64,000 bases of DNA, from contig CAJJBR010000033.1 of NCBI GenBank assembly GCA_905182475.1, positions 24,943-88,942 on the forward strand, in the 5' to 3' direction. Source of the DNA: Akkermansiaceae bacterium. Lineage in GTDB: Bacteria > Verrucomicrobiota > Verrucomicrobiia > Verrucomicrobiales > Akkermansiaceae. How positions within the stretch are numbered: position 1 is the stretch's first letter; each line of letters opens with the position of its first letter. The translations under genes were made by a program, and so were the position numbers. Below are positions 27,577 through 38,277 of the stretch, piece by piece. A model generated the notes under the pieces. That model was not told the DNA's origin. It did not search any database and worked only from the letters and a program-made list of their open reading frames with translations.

Positions 27577-29979
27577 CTAACTTTTCACGACGAATCCTTC
27601 GCCATCCACTATCGTTTCATCAGGCAGCGGGAGGTTTCCAGGAAACACCGCACCATTTTCAATATGCCATCCTGGAAGGAGTTTTCCCCATGATCCGGGT
27701 TTGTGTCCGTTTTGTATAAGGCTGCTTTCCTTTGGCTTTGGCGGATGAGGCATGGACATCGCGATGACTTGGTCATGAATCGCGAGGCATGGCAGATGGG
27801 TGACGTTTTCTTTTTCCAAAGGCTCCAATGCGGTCTCGCTGAAATCAAAAAATCTGACAGGTATTTCAGATGACTTTGCCTCTTTGATGGCCTCCCGCAG
27901 CGCTCTCCCACCGATCCAGGTTTGCCCGGCGGCTGGATTAAAATTAGCGGATCGAATGAGTTTCCCTTTTGTTTGTCTTGCGAACTCACCTAGCGACTGC
28001 AGCCCATTGAGATCTCCTTCGAATAGGTGAAGTTCGGTTCCACGCGGCAGTGCATCTAGCTGGGTGAGCTGGTAGCCGTTGGTTTGCGCCGGAGTGCCGC
28101 CTTTCGTGAAACGCCTCGCGATCGCTTGGGCAGAGGTTTTCATCAAGGCTGCTTGAACCAGCTTTCTATTAGGTTTTCCCGAAATCTCTTCGCCCACAGC
28201 TATGCTCAGTCCGTAAGGAATTTTATAAGGAGATTTCTTGAAAAACTTGCCTCGCTCAAAGGAAAATAGCGAACCCCACGAGCCATCCACCCACAGCGGG
28301 AAGATCGGTGACTTCGCCTTTTTTACGATCAGCTCGAAGCCTCGCTCAAGCTCGCACAATCCACCTGTTCGTGTGAGTTGTCCCTCCGGGAAAAGGGCGA
28401 CAACATGACCTTCCTCCAGTGCCTCAATGGTTTTTCGGATCGCCTCCAACGGCTGGTCGCGGCGTATCGTAACCGCACCGAATAAGCGAGCGGCAAAGCG
28501 GATCATCCCGCTTTTCATGAACGTCTCGTCCATCACGAAACGCACCGTCCTATCGGTTACTGCGGAAATGTAGAATGAGTCGGCGAAGGTAACGTGGTTT
28601 GGCAGAAGAAGCACCCCGCCTGTTTTCGGAATCCTCTCCGTACCGGAAAATTTGATTCGGTAGAGCGTTTTCACAGCCGCGAGGCAGACAAGCCGGATGA
28701 AATCCGCCGGCAGGATACGGATGATGAACCAGCTCATCAGTCCGCAGGAAATTCCGACGACTACCATCTGCATCCGGAAGCCAGCAAGCACCGTCATGCC
28801 TAGCATATGCGCCAGTTGGATCATCCCCTCGATGGCAGCCACTGCGATGATGCCTCCGAAGCAGTCCTGCAGGTTCACTGCAGATTGCAGTTCGCCGCGC
28901 TTGTCCGCTGGATAGCGATCCTGCATCCATGCATTCAGCGGGGCTAGGAAAAGGGCTGAGAAGAAAGCCAGTAGTCCGAGAGCGATCAAGAAAGGCCAAT
29001 CATCCGGGGTCAGGAAAGCCAGCACCAACGCGCTCACGGTCATCGCGATCCCGGAAAGCGGCACCCACCCAAGCTCGATTCGTTTCCGTAAAAGCCATGA
29101 TGCGAACCCGAATCCGATCGCCATACCAAGTGAGGCGGAGGCCATGAATATGGAGGACTGAGTTCCGAAGCCCTCGCCCCCGGCAGTCATCGATTTCGCC
29201 ACTTTCACTGACCACAGGTTGATGAACGCCGCGAATCCCCAGAAATAGGCCACGCCAAACGAGGTATGTCGCAGTCCTTTGTCTGACCATAGTTCTCCGA
29301 GATCGCGGAAGTGGCTGAAGAGAAGTTTTCCGGAAAGTTTCTCCCTGCCATGAGCCGGAACTTTGGGGATCGAAATCGCCATCACCACTGCGGGAACCGA
29401 AATGCAGGCGAGCAGGATCAGCGGGAAGAGCGCCGCGTCCCATGCTTTTTCTGAAACGGAACCCATCGCGACGTAACGCTTGTCATACCACCAGCCCGCA
29501 ACGATTTGGCCAGCAAGTATCGCCAGCATCGCCATCATCTGTTGCACCCCCGCCGCGAATCCAAGGTGCTTGGAGCCAACGAGTTCCTTGTTAATCCCGA
29601 TCTTCGCTGGGCTGAAAAACGCCGACTGCATGGCTAGCAGGAAAAAGCCTACCAGCGCGAGCGGCATGTTCCGGTGGAATACCGCGAAACAAATCAGCGT
29701 AAGGATGCATACCTGCGCGATCGCCGCACCCAGGATAACGTTTCTTTTTGAAAAGCGGTCGCTGAACCAACCCGCCAGCGGAGCGAAGAGCACGAAGGGG
29801 ATCGCGATCATCAGACCGGCGGCGGACTCCACCGCGTAGCCAACAGCCCCACCCAGTGGAATGAGAATGAACTGCGCCGCCTTGTCGTTGAACGCGTTCT
29901 GCGTCTGCTGGACAATCATGCTCCAGTAGCCCGCCCACTGCCGTTTGTTCGGCTCGCCTACCGGTTCTTGCATGGCCAT
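27577..29979 (-). CDS. MFS (LplT-like) / 1-acylglycerol-3-phosphate acyltransferase (PlsC) fusion
   Basis: 12-TM MFS N-terminus plus LLLPNHVTFADSFYI...VVALFPEGQLTRTGGLCELERGFE PlsC motifs. Confidence 0.9.
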   Translation of the reverse strand: MAMQEPVGEPNKRQWAGYWSMIVQQTQNAFNDKAAQFILIPLGGAVGYAVESAAGLMIAIPFVLFAPLAGWFSDRFSKRNVILGAAIAQVCILTLICFAVFHRNMPLALVGFFLLAMQSAFFSPAKIGINKELVGSKHLGFAAGVQQMMAMLAILAGQIVAGWWYDKRYVAMGSVSEKAWDAALFPLILLACISVPAVVMAISIPKVPAHGREKLSGKLLFSHFRDLGELWSDKGLRHTSFGVAYFWGFAAFINLWSVKVAKSMTAGGEGFGTQSSIFMASASLGMAIGFGFASWLLRKRIELGWVPLSGIAMTVSALVLAFLTPDDWPFLIALGLLAFFSALFLAPLNAWMQDRYPADKRGELQSAVNLQDCFGGIIAVAAIEGMIQLAHMLGMTVLAGFRMQMVVVGISCGLMSWFIIRILPADFIRLVCLAAVKTLYRIKFSGTERIPKTGGVLLLPNHVTFADSFYISAVTDRTVRFVMDETFMKSGMIRFAARLFGAVTIRRDQPLEAIRKTIEALEEGHVVALFPEGQLTRTGGLCELERGFELIVKKAKSPIFPLWVDGSWGSLFSFERGKFFKKSPYKIPYGLSIAVGEEISGKPNRKLVQAALMKTSAQAIARRFTKGGTPAQTNGYQLTQLDALPRGTELHLFEGDLNGLQSLGEFARQTKGKLIRSANFNPAAGQTWIGGRALREAIKEAKSSEIPVRFFDFSETALEPLEKENVTHLPCLAIHDQVIAMSMPHPPKPKESSLIQNGHKPGSWGKLLPGWHIENGAVFPGNLPLPDETIVDGEGFVVKS

Positions 29980-29985
29980 TTGTGA

Positions 29986-30810
29986 TCAGATGTTGCAGAT
30001 CCAATCGGTGCAGGTCAGATGTTGATCCATCTCCATGGCAGGATTTTTTTCCCGCGCCTGACCTACTACGATTGCCGGGACTCCGGCCACGGTAGTGTGA
30101 GGAGGTACGTCGCTCAGCACCACGCTGCCAGCGCCGACCTTCGACTGGGTGCCGATTTCCACACGTCCGAGGATTTTCGCACCCGCCCCGATGAGGACTC
30201 CGGAGCGAATAATCGGGTGCCTGTCACCGGACGCCTTACCTGTGCCGCCAAGAGTGACCTCGTGAAGAATTGAGACATCGTCTTCGATGATCGCAGTTTC
30301 ACCGACCACGAAGGAAGTCGCGTGATCTAGTAAAATACCGCAGCCGATTTTCGCCGCAGGATGGATGTCTGTGGCGAAAGTTTCCGAGGAAATACTCTGC
30401 AGATAGAGCGCCAACCAGCGCCGGCCATCGTGCCACAGGCGGTGGCTCACTCGATAGGTGGAGAGCGCCATGAAGCCTTTGAGGAATAACAGCGGCTCGA
30501 GAGGTGAAAAGCACGCAGGATCCCGCTCGAACATTGCAAGCAGGTCGCGCCCGCAGGCACGTGCGATCTCCGCATCCCCAGCGATGATTTCAGTGAAAAG
30601 CGGCTCGATCATCTTGCGTGGCATGTCCTCGCGCGCCAGTCTGCGTGCTAGGCGCACCGCCAATGATTCTGCAAAACTTCCACGTGAGAGCACCACGTCA
30701 TCCACAAGATGTCGCAAGCCTTCCTCTTCTTCGCACAATTTTTCCGCCTCCGAGCGTAGTTGCGCCCACAGGTTTTCCAAATTCGCGGCTTCCCCCCTGC
30801 ACAACTTCAT
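29986..30810 (-). CDS. cysE: Serine O-acetyltransferase
   Basis: FATDIHPAAKIGCGILLDHATSFVVGETAIIEDDVSILHEVTLGGTGKASGDRHPIIRSGVLIGAGAKILG; start trimmed from 30858 to MKLCRGEAANLENLWAQLRSEAEKL. Confidence 0.93.
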   Translation of the reverse strand: MKLCRGEAANLENLWAQLRSEAEKLCEEEEGLRHLVDDVVLSRGSFAESLAVRLARRLAREDMPRKMIEPLFTEIIAGDAEIARACGRDLLAMFERDPACFSPLEPLLFLKGFMALSTYRVSHRLWHDGRRWLALYLQSISSETFATDIHPAAKIGCGILLDHATSFVVGETAIIEDDVSILHEVTLGGTGKASGDRHPIIRSGVLIGAGAKILGRVEIGTQSKVGAGSVVLSDVPPHTTVAGVPAIVVGQAREKNPAMEMDQHLTCTDWICNI

Positions 30811-30856
30811 TCCACCCTCTGTTACCGCCTTTGTTTCCTTTGCACTCATGTAGCTC

Positions 30857-31270
30857 ATGAAAATTTCCCAAAAATTAGAATACGCCTGCCGGGCTCTTGT
30901 ACAACTCGCGAAGACCTATGACGGCAAGAGTCTTACCCGTCTTGACGAGCTTGCGCAACGCGAAGCTGTCTCTTCGAACTTTTTAGTACAAATCCTAAAC
31001 GACCTCCGCCGCGCCGGTCTCATCGACTCCCGCCGCGGTGCCAACGGCGGCTACGTCCTCTCCCGCCCTGCGCAAAACATTACTCTGCGACAGATCGTCG
31101 ATGCGGTGGAGCCCTCCCAGCTCCAGAATACCGCCGTCGATCAAGGCGATTCCGGCTCTGCAGTCCGCCGCGCCTGGGAAAGCGTCTCCACCAAGCTCGC
31201 CGCCGACCTCGATACGGTAACCCTCGAGTCCCTCGCTAGCCCGCCTTCTGACCCGATGTTTTACATTTAG
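30857..31270 (+). CDS. Rrf2 family transcriptional regulator
   Basis: MKISQKLEYACRALVQLAK...LAQREAVSSNFLVQILNDLRRAGLIDSRRGANGGYVLSRPAQNITLRQIVDAVE; no Fe-S cysteine cluster seen. Confidence 0.93.
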   Translation: MKISQKLEYACRALVQLAKTYDGKSLTRLDELAQREAVSSNFLVQILNDLRRAGLIDSRRGANGGYVLSRPAQNITLRQIVDAVEPSQLQNTAVDQGDSGSAVRRAWESVSTKLAADLDTVTLESLASPPSDPMFYI

Positions 31271-31342
31271 GCGATGGAAAATCACCGGTATCCTGCCAGC
31301 GGTAGGAATTGACTGGAGTTCCATTCCAGCTAATATTCCAGC

Positions 31343-31594
31343 ATGACCCAAGTGCATCTGCAAATCCCAGAAACCACGCCGGTTGCCCTCGGGCTTGATT
31401 CGGAAAACGTGGGTGATGCCATTTTGTTGGCCGCAGCGGTGCAATGGTTTGAAAGTGGAAAGCTCTCGACTGGTGCGGCTGCCGAGTTGGCCGGAATCTC
31501 CAAGCCTACCTTTGTCGAACGGCTGAAGGATCTTGGCGCATCTCATTTCCGTCAAAACGGGGAAGAACTTCGTGAAGAAATTGGGAATGCCTGA
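31343..31594 (+). CDS. UPF0175 family protein (antitoxin-like)
   Basis: VGDAILLAAAVQWFESGKLSTGAAAELAGISKPTFVERL. Confidence 0.85.
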   Translation: MTQVHLQIPETTPVALGLDSENVGDAILLAAAVQWFESGKLSTGAAAELAGISKPTFVERLKDLGASHFRQNGEELREEIGNA

Positions 31595-31769
31595 GGACGT
31601 CTCCAATACCACCCCGCTCCAGTATCTGCACCAGATCGGACTTCTACTCAAGGCGAAACAGGCCGGTCTGATAGATGCCGTATCTACATATGTAATCGGT
31701 CTGGAGAAAGTGGGCTTTCGCCTAGCTCCATCGACCCGGCAGGATTTCCTCTTACTCTCAGGTGAATGA
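31587..31769 (+). pseudogene. DUF3368 PIN-like toxin remnant, core deleted
   Basis: VSNTTPLQYLHQIGLL joined directly to LKAKQAGLIDAVSTYVIGLEKVGFRLAPSTRQDFLLLSGE; N- and C-terminal DUF3368 motifs without the middle. Confidence 0.75.
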
Positions 31770-31803
31770 GCATCTGTTGTGATTTAGAATTTAAAGTATC
31801 CCT

Positions 31804-34800
31804 ATGATCCGCTGGTTCGCAAAAAACGATATCGCCGCCAATTTCCTGCTCTTCGGGATCCTTGCGTGGGGCATTTGGTCTGCTGTGGAAAAAGTGGCTC
31901 TGGAGGTGCAGCCGGCTTACTCTCCGGAGAAGATTTACATCAATATTGACTACCGTGGCGCCAGCCCGGCTGATGTTGAGAAAGCCGTCGTCCTGCCGGT
32001 CGAGTCGGCACTGGAGGGGCTCCCAGGGGTGAAAACGATCGAGTCTCGGGCTAATGATGGGAATGCTCGGATCATCGTTGTTTCCGAGTCGAAACGGAAT
32101 CTCAAGCCTCTGCTGGAGGAGGTGAAAACCCGGGTGGATCGCATCAACAGCTTTCCCGACGAGGTCGACCCTCCGCGTGTTTACATCCCGGACACCAGCC
32201 AGTGGTATGATGTGATAAAAATCGCCATCCAGGGCGATATGGACGAGGCGGATCTGCTCCATGCGGCGCGCACGGTGCGGGATGATCTCATCGCGATGAA
32301 AGGGATTTCACAAGCTTCCGTGCTGGGGGCTTCGCCTTTGGAAATTTCTGTAGAGGCGGATCCAAGGCTCTTGCGTGCTTACGACCTTACTTTTGCTGAC
32401 CTCGGCAATGCCATTCGCAAATCTTCGATCGACCTTCCTGCCGGCCGAATCCAGACGGACGAGGGTAGGCTTACCATTCGCTCGAAGGGGCAGGCATACA
32501 CCCGGGAGGATTTCGAAAAGATCGTCATCAGCAATAGCAAGGGCTCTGAGGTGAGGCTGTCCACCGTGGCAAAGGTTATTGACGGCAGCGAGGAGAGCAA
32601 AAAGATCATGCGCTTCAATGGCAAACCATGCCTGCTGGTGGAGGTGCTTAGGCTGGGGAATGAGAACGCATTGGAGATCGCCTCGAAGGTGAAAGAATAC
32701 GTTGCGTCTTCGGATCAGCGCTTTCCAGAAGGGGTCAGCCTTTCCGTGTGGGACGATTCTTCAGAGGAATTGGAAGGCCGGCTCGGCACCCTGCTGACTT
32801 CCATGCTCCAGGGTGGCGTGCTTGTTCTTGTGGTGCTCGGGCTTTTCCTTCGTCCCATGCTCGCTTTCTGGGTGACGCTCGGTATCCCAGTCGCCTTTGC
32901 TGGCGGGTTTATCGTCATGCCCTACTTCGATCTCACGGCGAACGTGATGTCCATCTTCGGCTTCATCATCGTCATCGGCCTGGTTGTGGATGACGCCATC
33001 GTGACTGCGGAAAACGTTTATACAAAACTCAAGACGGGCATGGATCCCCTGGAGGCGGCGACAGAGGGCGCCTCCGAGGTTGCGACGCCGGTCACCTTCG
33101 GGGTTATCACCACTATCGTCGCCTTCGTTCCGCTGATGTTTTTCGAAGGATTCTACGGGGCTTTCACGAAACAGATTCCACCCATCGTTGCCGCTGTCCT
33201 CGTTTTTTCCCTGATCGAGTCAAAACTCGGCCTGCCATGCCACCTGAAGTACGTAAAAGTTAACCGCAAGAAGCTCAACGCGGCGGAGCGTTTTCAGAAA
33301 CGGATCGCAGATAGCTTGGAGACTTTTGTTGTAAAGGTTTATGAGCCTGTTCTCCGCCTTGCTGCCAACCACCGGTATATCACGCTCTCGCTCTTCCTCG
33401 CGCTCGGAATGGCTTCCATCGGCTATTTCTCCTCCGGGAAAATGGGCTTTGTGAACATGCCCTCTATTGATCGGAACCGTATCGTTGCCATGGTTCGGAT
33501 GACGAGAGATACGAAAGTGGACATCACCGAGGCAAGAACCCAACAGGTCGCCGATGCGCTTAGCCAAGTAAAAAGGGAGTTCACCGATCCCGCCACTGGC
33601 GATTCTCTCATAACCGATACCCTCACTTCCGCAGGTGGATGGTCCGGTCGCAAGAGCGTGGAACCGCACACCGGTTTCGTAGTCATCGGCGTGACCGATC
33701 CGGGGAAACGCTCCGAGCCGGGGCCGAAAAATTCCGAAATCGCCGCCCGCTGGACCGAGTTGATCGGGGAGATGCCCGACGTGCAGAATTTCTGGATTTC
33801 CGGTGATCGTGGACGGGGCATGGGCGGTGACGACGACCTCGAATCGATTTCCCTGGAGATTCGTGGCCGCGATTCCGAGGAAAAAGATGAAGTCGTCCGC
33901 GAAATCGAGGAAATGCTGGAATCCTACGACGGGATCGAAAGCGCCTGGAGTCGCTCCGGGGGGACAAGCGATGAACTGCTTATCACCATCCGTCCCGAGG
34001 GCGAGGCGCTTGGCCTCACCCAGCAGGCACTTTCCCGCCAGGTGCGCAGCGCATTTTTCGGAGAACAGGCGCAACGGGTGCAGCGGGAGAGGGACGATAT
34101 CCGCGTGATGATTCGCCTACCTCGTGCTCAGCGGGAATCGCTCGCTACATTGGATAGTCTCCGCATTCGCACTCCCTCAGGGGGGCAGGCTCCTTTCCAT
34201 ACCATTGCCACTGCCACTTATGTGAAAGCCCGCTCAAGGATCGAGCGTGTTGACGGCTCCCAGGTCATAGAGATCTCCGCGAAACCGGTCGATGAGTCCA
34301 TCGATGTCGTCGCCATTTCCAAAAACCTGGCCGGAGAGCTTGACCGTATTCTCAACAAACACCGCGACCTCTCCTGGCGCTACACCGGCTACGTCGCCGA
34401 CCACGAGGATACGAAGAAACGCTCCATCTACGGCGGCCTTGCCTTGTTTTTCACCCTATACGCCCTGCTAGCCATTCCGTTCCGCTCCCTTTACCAGCCG
34501 TTGTTCGTGATGCTCGCCGTGCCCTTCGGAGCCATCGGGGCACTCTTCGGTCACCTGATCATGGATATCACTCCGTCCTACCTTTCCGTCTTTGGTATCC
34601 TCGCCCTCGCAGGTGTGGTGGTGAACGATTCCCTCGTCATGGTTGATTTTATCAACCAGAAGACCCGCGCCGGGGGAGATCTCTTCGAATCCGTCATCTC
34701 CTCCGGCACCCGCCGTTTTCGCCCTATTTTCCTCACCTCCGCCACAACCTTCGCGGGGCTCATGCCTCTGATCTTCGACCGCTCCCTCCAGGCGCAGTTC

Positions 34801-34971
34801 CTCATCCCCATGGCAGTCTCCCTGGCCTTCGGAATTTTATTTGCCACAGCAATCACCCTCTTCCTCATCCCTTGCTCTTACCTCGCAGCAGAAGAAATTC
34901 GCGTCCACCTCGGTAAGGCGTGGGTCTGGTGGAGGTATCCGGGCGGTAAGCCCTCCATCGACGAAAAGTAG
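31804..34971 (+). CDS. RND family efflux transporter permease (AcrB/HAE1-like)
   Basis: 1055 aa, RND topology; NIDYRGASPADVEKAVVLPVESAL, VVDDAIVTAENV, LALAGVVVNDSLVMVDFIN. Confidence 0.93.
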   Translation: MIRWFAKNDIAANFLLFGILAWGIWSAVEKVALEVQPAYSPEKIYINIDYRGASPADVEKAVVLPVESALEGLPGVKTIESRANDGNARIIVVSESKRNLKPLLEEVKTRVDRINSFPDEVDPPRVYIPDTSQWYDVIKIAIQGDMDEADLLHAARTVRDDLIAMKGISQASVLGASPLEISVEADPRLLRAYDLTFADLGNAIRKSSIDLPAGRIQTDEGRLTIRSKGQAYTREDFEKIVISNSKGSEVRLSTVAKVIDGSEESKKIMRFNGKPCLLVEVLRLGNENALEIASKVKEYVASSDQRFPEGVSLSVWDDSSEELEGRLGTLLTSMLQGGVLVLVVLGLFLRPMLAFWVTLGIPVAFAGGFIVMPYFDLTANVMSIFGFIIVIGLVVDDAIVTAENVYTKLKTGMDPLEAATEGASEVATPVTFGVITTIVAFVPLMFFEGFYGAFTKQIPPIVAAVLVFSLIESKLGLPCHLKYVKVNRKKLNAAERFQKRIADSLETFVVKVYEPVLRLAANHRYITLSLFLALGMASIGYFSSGKMGFVNMPSIDRNRIVAMVRMTRDTKVDITEARTQQVADALSQVKREFTDPATGDSLITDTLTSAGGWSGRKSVEPHTGFVVIGVTDPGKRSEPGPKNSEIAARWTELIGEMPDVQNFWISGDRGRGMGGDDDLESISLEIRGRDSEEKDEVVREIEEMLESYDGIESAWSRSGGTSDELLITIRPEGEALGLTQQALSRQVRSAFFGEQAQRVQRERDDIRVMIRLPRAQRESLATLDSLRIRTPSGGQAPFHTIATATYVKARSRIERVDGSQVIEISAKPVDESIDVVAISKNLAGELDRILNKHRDLSWRYTGYVADHEDTKKRSIYGGLALFFTLYALLAIPFRSLYQPLFVMLAVPFGAIGALFGHLIMDITPSYLSVFGILALAGVVVNDSLVMVDFINQKTRAGGDLFESVISSGTRRFRPIFLTSATTFAGLMPLIFDRSLQAQFLIPMAVSLAFGILFATAITLFLIPCSYLAAEEIRVHLGKAWVWWRYPGGKPSIDEK

Positions 34972-35003
34972 CCTGCCGTCGAATCCTGAATTCATATATA
35001 CAC

Positions 35004-35270
35004 TCAATGAATTTGTGAGTTGCCCCACGGTCCTAGATCAACCGGTGCCAACAGTCGCCAGACTTCCATGTCATGTCCTTTCGCCAATCGCTCCAAGGTG
35101 GAAAGTCTTAGATCCCTTTTCCGCCCAGCCTCAATGGCCTGATAGTATTTGTAGGACATCCCGGCCACTTCGGCGAATTTTTCCTGTGTCCAGCCACGCT
35201 CGTTCCGCAAGGCTTTAAGCCTTGCCAGAGCAAGCATTTGAGAACAATCTCTTCCATCGAAAGATTTCAA
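35004..35270 (-). CDS. XRE family helix-turn-helix regulator
   Basis: LARLKALRNERGWTQEKFAEVAGMSYKYYQAIEAGRKRDLRLSTLERLAKG. Confidence 0.85.
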   Translation of the reverse strand: MKSFDGRDCSQMLALARLKALRNERGWTQEKFAEVAGMSYKYYQAIEAGRKRDLRLSTLERLAKGHDMEVWRLLAPVDLGPWGNSQIH

Positions 35271-35329
35271 TCTATATGTTTGGGAATGTGCTTTACACCT
35301 CCTCCACGGTAGTCTGTAATTGAAATAGA

Positions 35330-38277
35330 ATTAAACGTCTTCTTTTCCTTCCGTTCGTTGTTATCACGCTTTCCGCCACGCCGGAGAACCCGCTCATTCC
35401 GTCCACTTGGTCTCAGGAAATCACCGCCACGGACGGCTCGACCCAGCAGTGCATCATTTTTACCACGATTCCCGGCGTGGAATACACCTTCCAACATTCC
35501 AATACGTTCGAAACATGGACGGCGATAGGAAAAACCTACGGCCTCGGCCAGCAGTTCAGCGCGGCGATGTTCCAGACGGCTCCCGCGCCAGCACCGCCAG
35601 ACCCGCAGAACCCACCGCCGGCCGGCGCCCTGTTCTTGGGAACGCCAGCGTCACCATCCAGCCCTCCTCCGGTGCTGCGGGCGGCACTGTTGTCGCGTGG
35701 CCATCGCTTGATCACGGGAATTCCGTCCGCCACCTGATCGCCGGTAGCATGGACGCGGCATGGAGCACGGTTCCGATCTTCGCTGACAGCCACGGTGGGC
35801 ACCAGTTCTTCATCACTTCCGGCGGAGGAAGCACCGCACCGCCTACCGAAAACGACTTCCTCGACACGGCGGACGCCGCGATGATCGCGGATCTCGAAGC
35901 GGCGTGGGCGGATTTCAATGCCGCGATTACAACTTTTTCCGCAGCCGCCCAGAACACCCCGCCGCCCCCGCCCCCGGCAACCGATTCAAGAGGTTTCTGG
36001 CGCATCAAGGCGGACTGGTCGCTGGACAGCGATAGCGACGGCATCCTCGACCATGCCGAGTTCGCGCTCGCCGCCGCACAGGCCGCAGCGGGCGACGGCC
36101 TCGTCGGCAATCCACACAACGCCGACACGAACAACGACGGCATCCCCGACGGCTAGCAACTCGATTCCGACGGCGATTCCATTCCGGACGCCCTCGACGT
36201 AGCGCCGGATGACGGCCTCGTCGCCTATGAAATCGTTGCCCTGCCGCGCTACGCGATGTTTACGGTCGCTGACTCTCCCCACCACACTTTCGCAATCAAC
36301 GACCGCGGCACCGCACTTGCTCTCCTCGGCTATTGGAAAGGCGGAGTAACCCATAACCTCATAACCGACGAGCAGCAAATCCCCGGCTACCCCCTTTCCG
36401 AAGCGAACGAGGGAGCCGACATCCATGCCCGCGCCATCAACGACAACGACCAGATCATCGGTGCCGGGATCGCCGACCTCGAGGATCCCCTAGTCGGAGC
36501 CAACCGCAGGCGGATATACCCCATCATATACTGGTCCGTGCCCCAGGCCGTCCCTGCGGTCGTGGCGTCCACCGCTGGCACTACAATCACCTATTCGAAC
36601 CGGACTCACTTGGGAAACTACTACGCCGGCAGGCACCTCGACAACAGCGGGAGCTTTTTCAGCCCGGCCGTGACATGGGATCTCACGCGCCCGGCTCCCG
36701 GCCCGAAGCACGAGGACGACGGCTGGAAGAAATGGACGCTTCCCCCCGGCGGCGGGCCGATCGTCCACGCCCCCGCGCCAGAGGCTACCAAGGGAACCGC
36801 AGCTGGCGGCATCGTGTGGGGCAGCACATACGGCGAGAATGGGGAATGGCTGCATAGCGACATCACATCGCCGTTCTCAGCGGAAATCCCGGTCACCGAT
36901 CCGGAGAATGTCATCGCACAGGGAGCCAGCGGGAACATACTCGCCTTCAACCGATACGCAGGCATGCCGGCCATGGTGAGGAAAGGCGAGGAATGGGGAG
37001 TGAGTCCGCTGCTTGCGGATGTCCGTGACATCGCCGATAACGGCACCGCCATCAGGAAAAATGCCTACTTTGGCGAACCGCTTGACAGGGTGATCCTTCT
37101 AAACGGCAAGTGGACTTCGCTCGCCCGCGCCATCCCGGGCATCCCGGAGCGCTGGAAAACCACCACTGCCGCATGGCTCTCCGACACCAGCCCCGGCGGC
37201 TGGATACTGGCTCACGACCGTGCCGTGCCGCGAGTCGCAGCCGCACTTCTGCCCTTGCGCGTGACTGGGCGTTATACCAACTCCGCAAATAAAATCGTAG
37301 AAGAGGCGGCCGGCGTTGACGATTTTTCCATCGGCAGCAGCGATCCGGCCGCTTCCTTAGACGGCATTGATCACGTGCAGGACAGGATATGGGTAATGGC
37401 TCCCGCCATCTCGGGGGAGACCACGATAACAATAGATACTCCCGTACATTCCTCAGCACCAGTCTGGATCACCGCAACGGGTATCAGACTTAACGGCAAT
37501 GCCATGCACCAGCTCACATCGGAACCAACTCCAATAGCAGTCGAGTAAGCTGTGCCATCGAGTGGTCAAGAAGTTCTTGCGGAAATCAGAATGGGAGGAC
37601 TCACATCCCTCTCCACGCCCATAGGCTTCAAGGTGATGAAGCAGAGAGCCGTTCGTGTAGCCGTTTACTTGGTAAATAGAGAGATACCTGGAAGTTCCAA
37701 TGTCTATGAACCTGATCTCGTCACCACCGCTGAAAACCTTCAGAATTACCTCAACTCGGTATTCAAGCCGCAAATCAATGTGGATATCGTTGTGAACCCC
37801 AATTACCAAACCATTGCAGCCCCTTGGGACGTGAACGGGAACAATTATCTGGATTGTACGGGGCCAAATAATTTTCCAGGTCCTGAGCAACAGATGATCA
37901 TGGATCTTGTCACAGAAACGGATCCCGCCCCCCACCTCTCTATTTTCCTCATGGGGGGAGGCGTTCTGGTGCTCGGTAAGGTAGCGGGATACGCCCATTT
38001 GAACAGCAGCACGATATGGATCACCGCAGATTCTTTCCGGGGTTTGAAACTTGAGGATCAACCGCATATCATCACCCACGAGATCGGTCATTTCTTTTTT
38101 GATGAAGGACACCCTGACGAAAAAGGGGGGTCGGCGTTGCTACCCGGCACAGCTCACCAGAGGCGGTTGATGGTTTCCGGTAGCGGTGCAGGTCCCAAAC
38201 CTGGTGTCCTGATCGTGAAGGGTGAGTGGGATAAGGCGGATATTCTCGTGCAACAACTAATCGATAATCAGCAGTGA
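35330..38277 (+). pseudogene. Large secreted zincin-metalloprotease-like protein, multiply disrupted
   Basis: Frame 2 IKRLLFLPFVVITLSATPENPLIPSTWSQEITATDG..., shift to frame 1 near 35630, Ca-binding-type DSDSDGILD/DTNNDGIPDG*QLDSDGDSIPD across TAG 36154-36156, stop TAA 37546-37548, then same-frame domain with HEIGHFFFDEGH. Confidence 0.7.
37552..38277 (+). CDS. Zincin-like metalloprotease domain (could be expressed alone from GTG)
   Basis: HExxHxxxxxH-type motif THEIGHFFFDEGHPDEKGGSALLPGTAHQRRLM. Confidence 0.55.
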   Translation: MPSSGQEVLAEIRMGGLTSLSTPIGFKVMKQRAVRVAVYLVNREIPGSSNVYEPDLVTTAENLQNYLNSVFKPQINVDIVVNPNYQTIAAPWDVNGNNYLDCTGPNNFPGPEQQMIMDLVTETDPAPHLSIFLMGGGVLVLGKVAGYAHLNSSTIWITADSFRGLKLEDQPHIITHEIGHFFFDEGHPDEKGGSALLPGTAHQRRLMVSGSGAGPKPGVLIVKGEWDKADILVQQLIDNQQ

